The notes under the pieces were generated by a model. It did no database searches. It worked only from the letters and a program-made list of their open reading frames with translations, and was not told the origin of the DNA. Shown one piece after another: positions 9,225 to 18,064 of a DNA stretch of 64,000 nt (its first letter is position 1; each line of letters starts with the position of its first letter). Both the position numbers and the translations under genes were made by a program. This DNA comes from Dehalococcoidia bacterium. GTDB taxonomy: Bacteria > Chloroflexota > Dehalococcoidia > DSTF01 > JALHUB01. The DNA lies in contig JASEFU010000002.1 in assembly GCA_030018455.1 (NCBI GenBank), positions 62,001 to 126,000 on the forward strand, in the 5' to 3' direction.

Positions 9225-10039
9225 ACGCCGCCGCCGACGAGGCCTACGCGCGCAAGCTCCTCCTTTCGGACGTACTGAGGGAGCCCGTCATCCGGGCGGC
9301 CATCGAGGCGCTGGAGCTTCCCCCGGGCAGCCGGGGGCTGGACGCGGGATGCGGCATCGGCAGCCACACCCTGTTGCTGGCAAAGGCTGTGGCGCCGACG
9401 GGCCACGTCACAGGGGTCGACATGTGTCCCGAATTCCTGGCCCGCGCGAGGGAGCGGGCGGCGAAGTCACGCCTGTCGGAGCGCGTCACCTTCCGAGAGG
9501 GCGATATCAGCAGCCTCCCCTTCGCAGATGACTCCTTCGACTGGGCGTGGAGCGTGGACTGCGTCGGGTTCATTCCCACCGAACCCGTGGCGTTGCTGAA
9601 GGAGCTGATGCGCGTCGTCAAGCCGGGCGCCAGCGTGGCCGTCCTCGTTTGGTCGTCGCAGCAGTTGCTCCCCGGGCACCCCTTGCTGGAAGCGCGGCTA
9701 AACGCCTCCTCTGCGGGCATCGCCCCCTTTCGAAGAGGCGACGGCCCGGAGTCGCACTTCCTGCGCGCCCTCGGCTGGTTTCGCGCCGCCGGCTTCGAAG
9801 CGACGGTGGCCCGCACCTTCGCCGGCGACGCTTGTGCCCCGCTGAGCGGCGACATCCGCGACGCGCTGCTCTCGCTGATCGAGATGCGTTGGGGAAAGCC
9901 GCAGTCGGAGCTCGCGGCGGCAGAGTGGGAGGAGTTCGCGAGGCTTTCCAGGCCGGAATCGCCCGACTTCATCCTCAATCTCCCCGACTACTACGCGTTC
10001 TTCACGTATTCAATGTTTCGGGGCAGGGTACCCCGATAG
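9221..10039 (+). CDS. Class I SAM-dependent methyltransferase
   Basis: A 272-residue protein with motif I LDAGCGIGSHTLLLA, the acidic ribose-binding GVDMCPEFL, and a GDISSLPFADDSFDWAWS post-motif like UbiE/Methyltransf_11 enzymes. The substrate is unknown. The GTG start overlaps the etfB stop (GTGA), which places it in the etf operon. A quinone or lipid methylation role would fit a redox operon, but that is inference. The C-terminal half shows the usual variable substrate-binding part. Confidence 0.85.
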   Translation: MNAAADEAYARKLLLSDVLREPVIRAAIEALELPPGSRGLDAGCGIGSHTLLLAKAVAPTGHVTGVDMCPEFLARARERAAKSRLSERVTFREGDISSLPFADDSFDWAWSVDCVGFIPTEPVALLKELMRVVKPGASVAVLVWSSQQLLPGHPLLEARLNASSAGIAPFRRGDGPESHFLRALGWFRAAGFEATVARTFAGDACAPLSGDIRDALLSLIEMRWGKPQSELAAAEWEEFARLSRPESPDFILNLPDYYAFFTYSMFRGRVPR

Positions 10040-10071
10040 TCCGGCGGGCGTTTCCCGGCTTGCCGCTTAGC

Positions 10072-10359
10072 TTAAGATACGTCGAGATGGTAACGGGGCG
10101 TCCCGTTGTCGTCGTAGACTGTGAACGTGACCTTGCGGCCGCCGGCCAGTAGCGGCTCCGAGATGCGCCGCAACTCGCGGAAGTCGGCGGTCTCGAGGAA
10201 CCGCCGCAGCAGCTCAGTCCGCTCCGCCAGGCCCGGCGCATCCTCTCCCTCGAGGAGCAGACGCATGCCGCGCTCGAACTCTTCCCGCGCCACCGTTTCG
10301 ACGCAGCGCGCCAGGTCCGGCTCCAGCGTAATACGAGTTGGGGACGACGGAGGCATCAT
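10072..10359 (-). CDS. Hypothetical protein, about 95 residues
   Basis: I do not recognise this protein. It is a small, charged, probably alpha-helical sequence with a region rich in Glu, Leu and Arg (around RFLETADFRELRR), followed by a possible beta hairpin ending VTFTVYDDNG. No Cys motif, signal peptide or membrane segment is seen. The start chosen at 10359 (ATG, with a second ATG at 10356) has a weak GGTGAG site; a longer frame begins at 10431. It is convergent with the methyltransferase gene. Confidence 0.5.
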   Translation of the reverse strand: MMPPSSPTRITLEPDLARCVETVAREEFERGMRLLLEGEDAPGLAERTELLRRFLETADFRELRRISEPLLAGGRKVTFTVYDDNGTPRYHLDVS

Positions 10360-10547
10360 CGGCGCGTTTCTCACCGTCCGGCCATTGGAGGCCTCTGCTT
10401 GTATCAAACTACTCCCTGACTCGCGGGTCAATCCGGCGAAGGCGGGCAGCGTATCGCTTCTTGTCTCCCGCTCTCTCTGTTAATATTCGACTACGCCGAC
10501 CGATGGCGGCGCGCCCGTCGCTGTCCCCTGGGCTGGAGGCACGTGCA

Positions 10548-12026
10548 ATGAAGGGGTATGCACACCCGGTGTCACAGAACACGGTGGTCTTGAGACGCCT
10601 GCGCGCAGAGCACGGCCGGGACGGCTTTACCCGCTATCTCCCGCTCGGAACTGAAGTGGTGGGCGAGATCGAGAAGGCCGTCAAAGACGTCTTTGACGCG
10701 CTCGGCGGCGCCTCCCTCATCAAGTCCAGCGGCGAAGTCTACATCAAGCCGAACGGGGTCGGCCAGCAACCGTACGCTTTCACCAGGCCCGAGGTCCTCG
10801 AGGCTGCCATCAGGTACTGGCAGTCCGCCGGCGCGAAGAGAGTATACGTGCTCGAGAACAGCACGCAGGGCGCCTTGACGAGGACGGTCTTCGAGTTCAC
10901 CGGTTACGGGGAGGTCTGCAAGCGCACGCGCGCGCAGCCCGTATATCTGGACGAAGAGAGAACGGTGCCCTGTCTCTTCTCAGGCAAGGGCCCGGCGGGC
11001 GAAGGAACTCCGGACGGTTACCACCGGACCAGCTTCGGCATGCCGGCAGTCGTTGCGGAGAAGCTCATCGAGGAGAAGGAGCGCAACCTTTACGTCAACA
11101 TCCCCAAGCTTAAGACCCACCCCATGGCGGTGGTGACGCTGGGGATCAAGAACCAGTGGGGACTCGTCCCTCACGGCGACCGCATCGCCGACCACAACTA
11201 CAACCTCCACAGCAAGCTGGTAGACGTTTTGGCGCACGTGCGGCCCGACGTGACGCTCATCGAGGGCGTCGAGGGAACGATCTACGGGCATTATCCGCCC
11301 CTCGCTCTCGCCGACAAGTGCGTCAGGCCGTTCCGGGTCCTGATTGGCGGGCTTAACGTCGTCGCTGTCGATGCCGTGGGCGCGAAGGTCTTCGGGATGG
11401 GGATCGAGGACGTGCCCCACATCAAGCTGGCGATCGAACGGGGACTCGGCGGCGGCGTTGGAACTCTCGACGACGTTTCGCTCGCCGGGGACTTTGACGA
11501 CGTGCAGCGCATCGACCTTCTCGACGAATTGGCCGATTTCGGCGGAAGGTACCCCCATGCACTGTATCCGGCCTTCCCCACGGATGTCGCGGTCGTAACC
11601 GGAAAAGAGATGGCGTGCAACGACGGCTGCCTTGGCGGGGCGCTTTCCGGCATACAGCTTCTTTACCTGGACAGCGGAGGAAAGGGCGGCTGGACGCTCG
11701 TCGCGGGGAAAGGCTTCGACGCCCGTGAGATCGACGGGCTTGACGGGCCCGTCATGGTAGCGGGCGGATGCGCGGTCGAGGAAGTCGGCGATAGGCTGGC
11801 GAAGCGGCTGGGAAGAAAGAAGGTCTATCTCGTCGACGGCTGTTGCGACCTGACGGGAACGACGGAAGCCCTGTGTCATCTAATGCGGGTCGACGCCGTC
11901 CGGGTCGGCAGCAGCCCCCGTCGCATAGGCCTGCTCAAGGCTTTCGAGATCCTCCTGCGGGCGAGGCTGAACCGCTCGAGCGGCAGGCAGGTCAGCGTGT
12001 TCAGCAAGGCCTTCAAGAAAAGGTAA
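10548..12026 (+). CDS. DUF362 domain protein
   Basis: A 492-residue protein of the DUF362 family. Typical segments are YIKPNGVGQQPYAFTRPEV, LYVNIPKLKTHPMAVVTLG with IKNQWGLVPHGDR, DVTLIEGVEG and VIAVDAVGAKVFG-like VVAVDAVGAKVFGMG. It lacks the C-terminal ferredoxin seen in some members but has a Cys-containing C-terminal part (MACNDGCLGG, GCAVEEVG, DGCCDLTG). The biochemical role of DUF362 is not settled. The ATG at 10548 is preceded by GGAGG at an 8-base spacing; the longer frame from 10338 is rejected. The FGGY kinase follows 41 bases later on the same strand and is probably co-transcribed. Confidence 0.8.
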   Translation: MKGYAHPVSQNTVVLRRLRAEHGRDGFTRYLPLGTEVVGEIEKAVKDVFDALGGASLIKSSGEVYIKPNGVGQQPYAFTRPEVLEAAIRYWQSAGAKRVYVLENSTQGALTRTVFEFTGYGEVCKRTRAQPVYLDEERTVPCLFSGKGPAGEGTPDGYHRTSFGMPAVVAEKLIEEKERNLYVNIPKLKTHPMAVVTLGIKNQWGLVPHGDRIADHNYNLHSKLVDVLAHVRPDVTLIEGVEGTIYGHYPPLALADKCVRPFRVLIGGLNVVAVDAVGAKVFGMGIEDVPHIKLAIERGLGGGVGTLDDVSLAGDFDDVQRIDLLDELADFGGRYPHALYPAFPTDVAVVTGKEMACNDGCLGGALSGIQLLYLDSGGKGGWTLVAGKGFDAREIDGLDGPVMVAGGCAVEEVGDRLAKRLGRKKVYLVDGCCDLTGTTEALCHLMRVDAVRVGSSPRRIGLLKAFEILLRARLNRSSGRQVSVFSKAFKKR

Positions 12027-12067
12027 CCAAAGACCGGTGGACAGCGTTTTGAAGGGGACTACTTGAA

Positions 12068-13636
12068 GTGAGACAGACCGCTGGAGATGACACCCTGATT
12101 CTTTCCATCGACGCCGGCACGCAGTCGGTCCGCGCGGCCCTCGTCGACCTCGCCGGCCGCATCCGCCATCTCGTCAAGACCCCCATCGAGTCGTACTTTT
12201 CGCAGCGCCCCGGTTGGGCCGAGCAACAGCCGGAATACTACTGGCAGACGCTGTGCGAGACCTGCCGGAGGCTGTTCGACGCCGCTGGTTCCCCGAAAAA
12301 GAGCATCGCCGCTGTCACGCTGACGACCCAGCGCGGGACGTACATAAACGTCGACCGCCAGGGCAAGGCGTTGCGGCCGGCGATCCTCTGGCTCGACCAG
12401 AGGAAGGCTAGCACGAAGGGAATCCTCGATGCAGGCCTCGTCTCTTTTCTCAAGAGCGCGAAGCTCTATGACCTCGTCCGCTTCGCCGTCCGTTACTGCC
12501 GGTCGAACTGGGTCCGGCAGAACGAGCCCGACATCTGGGAGAAGACCCACAAGTTCCTCGGCGTCTCCGGCTACCTGACGCACCGGCTGACGGGCGAGTT
12601 CAGGGACTCGGCGGGGGGTATCGTCGGCACGATGCCGTTCGACGTGAAGACGTTCAACTGGGCGGCAAAGGACGACTTCACGTGGAGGCTGTTCCCGATC
12701 GAGGAGGAGAAGCTCCCGGCTCTGGTTCACCCCGGCGACCTGCTGGGGCACGTGACGCGCGAGGCCGCGGAAGAGACGGGCATTCCCGGCGGCCTGCCGT
12801 TGATCGCGGCCTCAAACGACAAGGCGTGCGAAATACTGGGCGCGGGCTGCCTCACGCCGGAGACAGCCTGCATCAGCTTCGGCACCATCGCCACGATCAA
12901 CACCCAGAACAGCGAATACGTTGAGCTCCGCCCGTTGATGGCCCCCTACGCGTCGGCGATCCCTTTTCAATTTTACTCGGAGGTCGGCGTGACGAGGGGG
13001 CTGTGGATGGTATCGTGGTTCAAGGAGGAGTTCGGGCTGCAAGAGAGACTGCTGGCGGCGGAGAAGGGAATGCAGCCGGAGGAGCTGTTCGAGGAGCTTA
13101 TGCGGAGCGTGCCGCCGGGCTCGATGGGCCTCGTTCTCCAGCCCTACTGGACGCCGGGCCCCGAGTTGGCATCCTACGCGAAGGGCTCGATAATCGGCTT
13201 CGGCGACATCCACACGAGGGCGCACCTGTACCGAGCGATCATCGAGGGGGTGGTCTTCGCGCTCAAAGAGGGAGCGCAACTGACGGAAGAGAAGAACGGC
13301 GTTCCCATCACGCAGGTCAGGGCGTCCGGCGGCGGCTCTCAGAGCGATTCGATCATGCAGGTGACGGCCGACATCTTCGGTCTGCCCGTTCAGAGGCCGC
13401 ACACCCACGAGACGTCGGTCGTGGGGGCGGCAATCGACGCCGCCGTTGGGCTCAAGCTCTTCCCCGGCTTCGAGCAGGCGGTCGCCGCGATGACGCGGGT
13501 GCGGGACGTCTTCGAGCCCGTTGGGGAAAACGTGGAGATATACCGGAAGCTGTATGAGAGGGTCTACCTGAAGATGTACAAGAGGCTCCTGCCGCTGTTC
13601 CGGGAAATCCAGCGGATTACGGGCTATCCGGACTGA
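12068..13636 (+). CDS. FGGY-family carbohydrate kinase
   Basis: A 522-residue two-domain sugar kinase. The N-terminal ATPase motif is ILSIDAGTQSVRAALVD, the substrate-side motif is RPAILWLDQRKAS, and the C-terminal FGGY signature is VRASGGGSQSDSIMQVTAD with FGLPV. Length and motifs fit xylulokinase/glycerol kinase relatives. The exact sugar or polyol is not deducible, and FGGY kinases also phosphorylate unusual substrates. The GTG start has an AAGGGG site about ten bases upstream. The gene follows the DUF362 gene closely. Confidence 0.87.
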   Translation: MRQTAGDDTLILSIDAGTQSVRAALVDLAGRIRHLVKTPIESYFSQRPGWAEQQPEYYWQTLCETCRRLFDAAGSPKKSIAAVTLTTQRGTYINVDRQGKALRPAILWLDQRKASTKGILDAGLVSFLKSAKLYDLVRFAVRYCRSNWVRQNEPDIWEKTHKFLGVSGYLTHRLTGEFRDSAGGIVGTMPFDVKTFNWAAKDDFTWRLFPIEEEKLPALVHPGDLLGHVTREAAEETGIPGGLPLIAASNDKACEILGAGCLTPETACISFGTIATINTQNSEYVELRPLMAPYASAIPFQFYSEVGVTRGLWMVSWFKEEFGLQERLLAAEKGMQPEELFEELMRSVPPGSMGLVLQPYWTPGPELASYAKGSIIGFGDIHTRAHLYRAIIEGVVFALKEGAQLTEEKNGVPITQVRASGGGSQSDSIMQVTADIFGLPVQRPHTHETSVVGAAIDAAVGLKLFPGFEQAVAAMTRVRDVFEPVGENVEIYRKLYERVYLKMYKRLLPLFREIQRITGYPD

Positions 13637-13663
13637 CCGTCGCGCCGGATAGGACGTCGGCGG

Positions 13664-14173
13664 CTACGCCGCGCGGGCCGTCCCTTTCTGGAGCCGCTGC
13701 AAGAGCTCAGCCAGTCGGCCGTAGATCTCGTCCATGACCTCGGCGGGTCCGCGCCCTTCCTCCTGCATCGACTGGAGCATCCCGTCGCGATCCTCGACCG
13801 ACTGGAAGACAGACTGAGCGATCAGCCTTGTCTTGCCGTCGATGTCCTCCAGTCTCACGGTCTCGAAGCTCACGTGCCCGGGCATGCCTTCCCATTCGAA
13901 CGTCTGGACGATGCGTTCGGGCGTGACGTCGTGGTAGACGCCGTGGAACCAGTACTCGTTCCCCTCGGCGTCACGGTTCACGATTCGCCAGGAGCCGCCG
14001 GGCCTGGCGTCCAGCTTCTCGACCCCGATCGTGTACATTGCCGGGCCCCACCACTGGGATATTAGGGCGGGGTCGGTGTACGCCTTGAACACGAGGTCGC
14101 GTGGCGCGTCGAACACCCGCGTGATGACGACCTCTTGCTTCCCGGGTTCGGCAGAAAGCGTGATTTCCGACAT
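13664..14173 (-). CDS. SRPBCC/AHSA1-family protein
   Basis: A 169-residue START-like protein. The family signature is present: TRVFDAPRDLVFKAYTDP, then QWWGPAMYTIGVEKLD, then RPGGSWRIV and a C-terminal helix. Such proteins bind hydrophobic ligands or act as stress-related helper proteins. The start at 14173 follows GGAGAAAGAGAG; an extension to 14425 runs through the intergenic repeats and is not credible. It is convergent with the FGGY kinase, 27 bases apart. Confidence 0.85.
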   Translation of the reverse strand: MSEITLSAEPGKQEVVITRVFDAPRDLVFKAYTDPALISQWWGPAMYTIGVEKLDARPGGSWRIVNRDAEGNEYWFHGVYHDVTPERIVQTFEWEGMPGHVSFETVRLEDIDGKTRLIAQSVFQSVEDRDGMLQSMQEEGRGPAEVMDEIYGRLAELLQRLQKGTARAA

Positions 14174-14392
14174 CTCTCTTTCTCCGTTCTCCGTTTCCAA
14201 CGGCCAACATAAAAGTGTAACGGCGCGCCGTGCAGGAAAGGTGAAACCGCGGGTGTGCGGTGTGCAATAAATGTGAAAGCGAGCGCGCGTCCGCAGCCGG
14301 GAGGCCTGACGGGGGTGGGCAAGAGGCGGCGGCGACGTCCGGGCAGCGGGCCGGAACAAGCGCTGGGCACGCCCCCATTGTCGGGTTCGGTA

Positions 14393-14436
14393 GACTAGGT
14401 AGAAATACTTAGAGAAGTAGGCCAAATTACCTAGTC
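14393..14436. repeat. Inverted repeat GACTAGGTA / TACCTAGTC
   Basis: Perfect 9-base arms at 14393-14401 and 14428-14436 are separated by 26 bases. Related CTAGG/ACTTAG words fill the gap and continue to about 14450 (CACTAGGCAAGTAG). It lies about 50 bases upstream of the hdr promoter -35 box, where a regulator could bind. It may also act on the divergent AHSA1 gene. Confidence 0.5.
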
Positions 14437-14483
14437 GCCACTAGGCAAGTAGCACGTCTCCTTAGCGGTTCCCCTTGCGCTTA

Positions 14484-14512
14484 TTGACATCAAGGTGACA
14501 CCATGTGATACT
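14484..14512 (+). promoter_or_regulatory. Predicted promoter of the hdr-mvh operon
   Basis: A perfect TTGACA (14484-14489) is followed by a 17-base spacer and GATACT (14507-14512). This is the best sigma-70-type promoter in the window. The expected start is near 14519, leaving about 100 bases of leader before hdrC. Confidence 0.65.
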
Positions 14513-14513
14513 G

Positions 14514-14529
14514 TGTGAAGAACGTCACA
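14514..14529. promoter_or_regulatory. CRP/FNR-type operator TGTGA-N6-TCACA
   Basis: The half-sites TGTGA (14514-14518) and TCACA (14525-14529) match the consensus arms of CRP-family operators exactly, with the standard 6-base spacing. The site covers the predicted transcription start, so a bound protein would repress. Further TGTGA-like words occur at 14505 and 14495. Confidence 0.55.
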
Positions 14530-14617
14530 AAGTCCTCTTGCTCGGGCCGCCTCCCAGGGGAAGGCGGGGTGAAAGGCGCAAGGCCTGGCAAGAGGATGAG
14601 GGGGGACGGAGGCCTGT

Positions 14618-15208
14618 ATGAAAGCTCCACCTTTTCTTCAAGGCAAGATCACGTTTGAGAACCAGGTAGTCCCCGGCTTTGCGGCTGAGGTGGCCGCCAT
14701 CCCCGGGGGGGAGGGCATCTTCGAGTGCCTTCAATGCGGAACATGTAGCGGCGTATGTTCTGTGGCGCCCTACATGGACTATACGCCGCGCCGCCTGATC
14801 AACATGGTGCGGGCCGGCTTCAAGGACGAGGTGCTTCACAGCCGCACTGTCTGGCTCTGCACCGGCTGCTACGCCTGCGCCGTGAACTGCCCCGCCGGCA
14901 TCCACATCACGGACGTGATGTATGCCCTCAAACGGCTCGCAATCAGAAACGGCAGCCACCCGAGACGTTTTCCCATTCCCGTCCTCGTATCCGAATTCAT
15001 AAGAAATGTGCGCCGGACAGGCCGCAGCAACGAGGCGGAACTGGTAGTGCGCGTCGCGATGAAAGTGAACCCGCTCAGACTGCTCAGGGCTGCGCCCACC
15101 GGGCTGAAGCTGCTGCGTACGGGCCGCATGCACATCCGGGGAGCGAAGATCGAGGACCCGCGTCGCCTGGACAGCATGCTGGAAAGCGTTTCGGAGGCAG
15201 GGAAATGA
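14618..15208 (+). CDS. hdrC: Heterodisulfide reductase subunit C-like
   Basis: A 196-residue HdrC homologue with two [4Fe-4S] motifs, C37/40/43/47 (CLQCGTCSGVC) and C81/84/87/91 (CTGCYACAVNCP). HdrC passes electrons between HdrA and HdrB. It heads a seven-gene operon downstream of the promoter at 14484, and its stop overlaps the hdrB ATG. The middle and C-terminal parts are basic and may help docking. A bacterium without coenzymes M and B would use another acceptor. Confidence 0.9.
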   Translation: MKAPPFLQGKITFENQVVPGFAAEVAAIPGGEGIFECLQCGTCSGVCSVAPYMDYTPRRLINMVRAGFKDEVLHSRTVWLCTGCYACAVNCPAGIHITDVMYALKRLAIRNGSHPRRFPIPVLVSEFIRNVRRTGRSNEAELVVRVAMKVNPLRLLRAAPTGLKLLRTGRMHIRGAKIEDPRRLDSMLESVSEAGK

Positions 15209-16065
15209 AGTACACCTACTATCCCGGCTGCAGTTTGAAGGGGACGGGCCGCAACTACGGCGAGTCGCTTACCGCCGTCTACCGGGCGCTTGACCATGAC
15301 CTTGAGCCGCTGGCCGACTTCAACTGCTGCGGCTTCATCGCCTACATGTCAATCGACCAGGCGCAAGCCCTCGCCCTCGCGGCGCGAAACCTGAGCCTTG
15401 CCGAGCAGGGCGGCGTGAAAGACCTGCTGACGCCCTGCACCGCCTGCCAGGTCGTCCTTAACCGGGTCGACGACTTCCGCGTGCGCTACCCGAAGCTGAT
15501 GGACCAGGTGCTCGGGACGATGCGCGAATGGGGGCTTGAGTACCGCGGCACCGTCAAGATCAAGCACCCCCTCGAAGTCCTTTACGATGACGTCGGCATC
15601 GAAGCGATCAAGGCGCGGGGGCAGGGGAAACTCTCCGGCTTTCGGGTCGCCTGCTACTACGGCTGTCTCTACAACCGCCCCCACGGCATCACCGAGGAGC
15701 GCTTCTTCCCCACAAGGATGGAGGAGATGTTCAGCGCCCTCGGCATCGAGCCCGTCGACTATCATTTGAAGACCAAGTGTTGCGGCGGATCGCTGAGCAA
15801 CACTGTGGAAGCCGTGGGACTACACTCGATATTCCTGCTGCTGCAGGGGGCAAAGAGGCTTAATGTCGATGCCATCGCCACCACCTGTCCCCTCTGCCAG
15901 TTCAACCTCGAAGCGTACCAGGACAGGGTCAGCTCCATGTTCGGCGAAGACGTCCGTGTGCCGGTGATGTACTTCTCGCAGGTGCTCGGCATGGAATTCG
16001 GGCTTTCAGGGGAGCAGCTGGGTCTGCAGAGGCTCTTTGTGCCCGCCAAAGTGGCGACGGCCTAG
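15205..16065 (+). CDS. hdrB: Heterodisulfide reductase subunit B-like
   Basis: A 286-residue protein with two CCG domains. Visible ligands are C9, C41/42, C78/81 in the first and C150, C154, C192/193, C228/231 in the second, including FNCCGF and KCCGGS. In methanogens these domains hold two noncubane [4Fe-4S] clusters that cleave the CoM-S-S-CoB disulfide. Here the physiological disulfide or other acceptor is unknown. ATG overlaps the hdrC stop, which gives tight coupling. Confidence 0.92.
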   Translation: MKYTYYPGCSLKGTGRNYGESLTAVYRALDHDLEPLADFNCCGFIAYMSIDQAQALALAARNLSLAEQGGVKDLLTPCTACQVVLNRVDDFRVRYPKLMDQVLGTMREWGLEYRGTVKIKHPLEVLYDDVGIEAIKARGQGKLSGFRVACYYGCLYNRPHGITEERFFPTRMEEMFSALGIEPVDYHLKTKCCGGSLSNTVEAVGLHSIFLLLQGAKRLNVDAIATTCPLCQFNLEAYQDRVSSMFGEDVRVPVMYFSQVLGMEFGLSGEQLGLQRLFVPAKVATA

Positions 16066-16081
16066 GCTAAGGAGGTTCCTC

Positions 16082-18064
16082 GTGACACAGCAAAACGGTC
16101 ATCCGAAAATCGGGGTCTACGTCTGCCACTGCGGCATCAACATCGCCGACAAGGTGGACATCGAGCAACTGGTCGCGTTCGCCTCGTCGCTGCCCTTTGT
16201 CGCCGTCGCCCGCGAGTACAAGTTCATGTGCTCCGACCCGGGGCAGGAGCTTATCGAGCAGGACCTCCGCGACGGCCTCATCGATAGGGTAGTCGTCGCC
16301 GCTTGCAGCCCCCTCATGCACGAAGGCACTTTCCGGCACGCCACTGAAGAGGGAGGAGCGAACCCGTTCCTTTACCAGCACGCGAACATCCGCGAGCACG
16401 TATCCTGGGTGACGCAGGACGGCAAGCTGGCGACCGACAAGGCGAAGGCGCTCGTCGCCGCCGCTGTGCGACGCGTCGCGCTGGCGGAGCCGCTGGAGCG
16501 CAAGCGCGTGCCCATCAAAGACGAGGCGCTGATTGTCGGCGGCGGTATCGCCGGCATCGAAGCGGCGCTCGTCCTCGCCAGCGCCGGCCGCAAGGTCTAC
16601 CTCGTCGAGCGTGAGCCTTCCATCGGCGGCCACATGGCCATGTTTGACAAGACCTTCCCCACGCTCGACTGCGCGGCCTGCATCCTCACCCCCAAGATGG
16701 TGCAGGTGGGCCAGCACCCCAACGTCGAGATCCTCTCTTACAGCGAGGTTGAAGAGGTCTCGGGGTATGTGGGGAACTTTAAGGTGCGCGTCCGCCGCAA
16801 GGCGCGCTACATCGACGAAGAGCTGTGCACCGGATGCGGCGTCTGCATCGAAAAGTGCCCCTGGAAAAACGTCCCCTCGGAGTTTGACCAGGGACTGACC
16901 GAGCGGTCCGTCGTCTACATGCCCTTCCCGCAGGCCGTGCCGCGCATCCCCGTGATCGACCGCGAGAACTGCGTCTACTTCAAGAACGGAAAATGCGGCG
17001 CCTGCAAGAAATTCTGCCCCCGCGACGCAGTCGACTTTGAGCAGGAAGACAGGATCGTCGAGCTGGAGGTCGGCGCCGTCATACTTTCCACCGGCTTCAA
17101 GCCGTTCGACGCGACCCGGATTCCGCTCTACGGCTACGGCCGGTTCCCCAACGTTATCACCAGCCTCGAGTTCGAGCGCATGCTTAACGCCGCCGGGCCC
17201 ACGGGTGGGAACGTTGTCATGAAGGATGGGCGCGTACCCCGCCGGGTGGGCATAGTCCACTGCGTCGGCTCTCGTAACCAGAACTATAACGCCCACTGCT
17301 CCACCGTCTGCTGCATGTACTCGCTGAAGTTCGCCCACCTCGTCCACGAGCGCACGGGCGCCGAAGTCTACAACTTCTACATCGACATGCGGACGGCGGG
17401 CAAGGGGTACGAGGACTTCTACCACCGGTTGATGGCGGAGGGGACGCACTTCGTGCGCGGCCGCGTGGCGGAGGTGACCGATGTGCCGCAAGTGCCGGAG
17501 GAGGAAGGCCACCTCGTCGTGCAGGTGGAGGACACTCTCATCGGCGTGGTGCGCCGCATACCCCTCGATATGATCATCCTCTCCGTAGGGATGGAGCCGC
17601 AGGCCGACTCGGCGGACGTGCGCCGTCTCTTCGGCGTCTCTGCCAGCGCCGACGGCTTCTTCCTCGAAAAGCACCCGAAACTCGCCCCCACCTCGACGCT
17701 GACGGACGGCGTGTTCGTTGCAGGGGCCTGTCAGGGGCCGAAAGATATCCCTGCAAGCGTCGCCCAGGGACAGGGGGCGGCCGCTCAAGCCCTCGCCCTC
17801 ATCGACGGGGCCTTCATGGAACTGGAGCCGAATACGGCGTACGTAACGGAGGAGTTGTGCTCCGGATGCAAAACGTGCATTGGGCTCTGCCCTTACAACG
17901 CGCTGGAGTTCAATGAGGAGCGGAAAGTGGTTGTCCTGAATGAGCCGCTGTGCAAGGGCTGCGGCACCTGTGTCGCCGCGTGCCCCAGCGGAGCCCTTCA
18001 GCAGCACCTGTTCAACGATGAGCAGATCCTGGAGGAGATAAGGGGGGTACTCGTCAGTGGCTGA
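16082..18064 (+). CDS. hdrA: Heterodisulfide reductase subunit A-like flavoprotein
   Basis: A 660-residue HdrA, the flavin-bifurcating core. It has the N-terminal VYVCHCG (C15/C17), the Rossmann FAD loop LIVGGGIAGIEAALVLA from about 150, C197/C200 (DCAACILTPKM), and ferredoxin ligands C249/252/255/259 and C297/305/308/312. A HCSTVCC motif lies near 406, and two C-terminal [4Fe-4S] sites are at C593/596/599/603 and C624/627/630/634. The GTG start at 16082 follows a strong AAGGAGG. It takes electrons from the MvhADG hydrogenase and would split them between HdrBC and ferredoxin. Its stop overlaps the mvhD start by 8 bases. Confidence 0.93.
   Translation: MTQQNGHPKIGVYVCHCGINIADKVDIEQLVAFASSLPFVAVAREYKFMCSDPGQELIEQDLRDGLIDRVVVAACSPLMHEGTFRHATEEGGANPFLYQHANIREHVSWVTQDGKLATDKAKALVAAAVRRVALAEPLERKRVPIKDEALIVGGGIAGIEAALVLASAGRKVYLVEREPSIGGHMAMFDKTFPTLDCAACILTPKMVQVGQHPNVEILSYSEVEEVSGYVGNFKVRVRRKARYIDEELCTGCGVCIEKCPWKNVPSEFDQGLTERSVVYMPFPQAVPRIPVIDRENCVYFKNGKCGACKKFCPRDAVDFEQEDRIVELEVGAVILSTGFKPFDATRIPLYGYGRFPNVITSLEFERMLNAAGPTGGNVVMKDGRVPRRVGIVHCVGSRNQNYNAHCSTVCCMYSLKFAHLVHERTGAEVYNFYIDMRTAGKGYEDFYHRLMAEGTHFVRGRVAEVTDVPQVPEEEGHLVVQVEDTLIGVVRRIPLDMIILSVGMEPQADSADVRRLFGVSASADGFFLEKHPKLAPTSTLTDGVFVAGACQGPKDIPASVAQGQGAAAQALALIDGAFMELEPNTAYVTEELCSGCKTCIGLCPYNALEFNEERKVVVLNEPLCKGCGTCVAACPSGALQQHLFNDEQILEEIRGVLVSG

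Larger units (their letters stand above)
14174..14617. other. 444-base intergenic regulatory region upstream of hdrC
   Basis: No gene is seen here. The stretch is less G+C-rich than its surroundings near 14390-14530 and holds, in order, a run of CTAGG-containing repeats with a 9-base inverted repeat, a near-consensus sigma-70-type promoter, and a CRP/FNR-type palindrome. Each is listed separately. A long leader of about 95 bases separates the predicted transcription start from hdrC. Confidence 0.6.

Noticed and set aside
16067-18007. 646-residue open frame on - opposite hdrA
   Set aside because: Antisense to four ferredoxin motifs; no features of its own.
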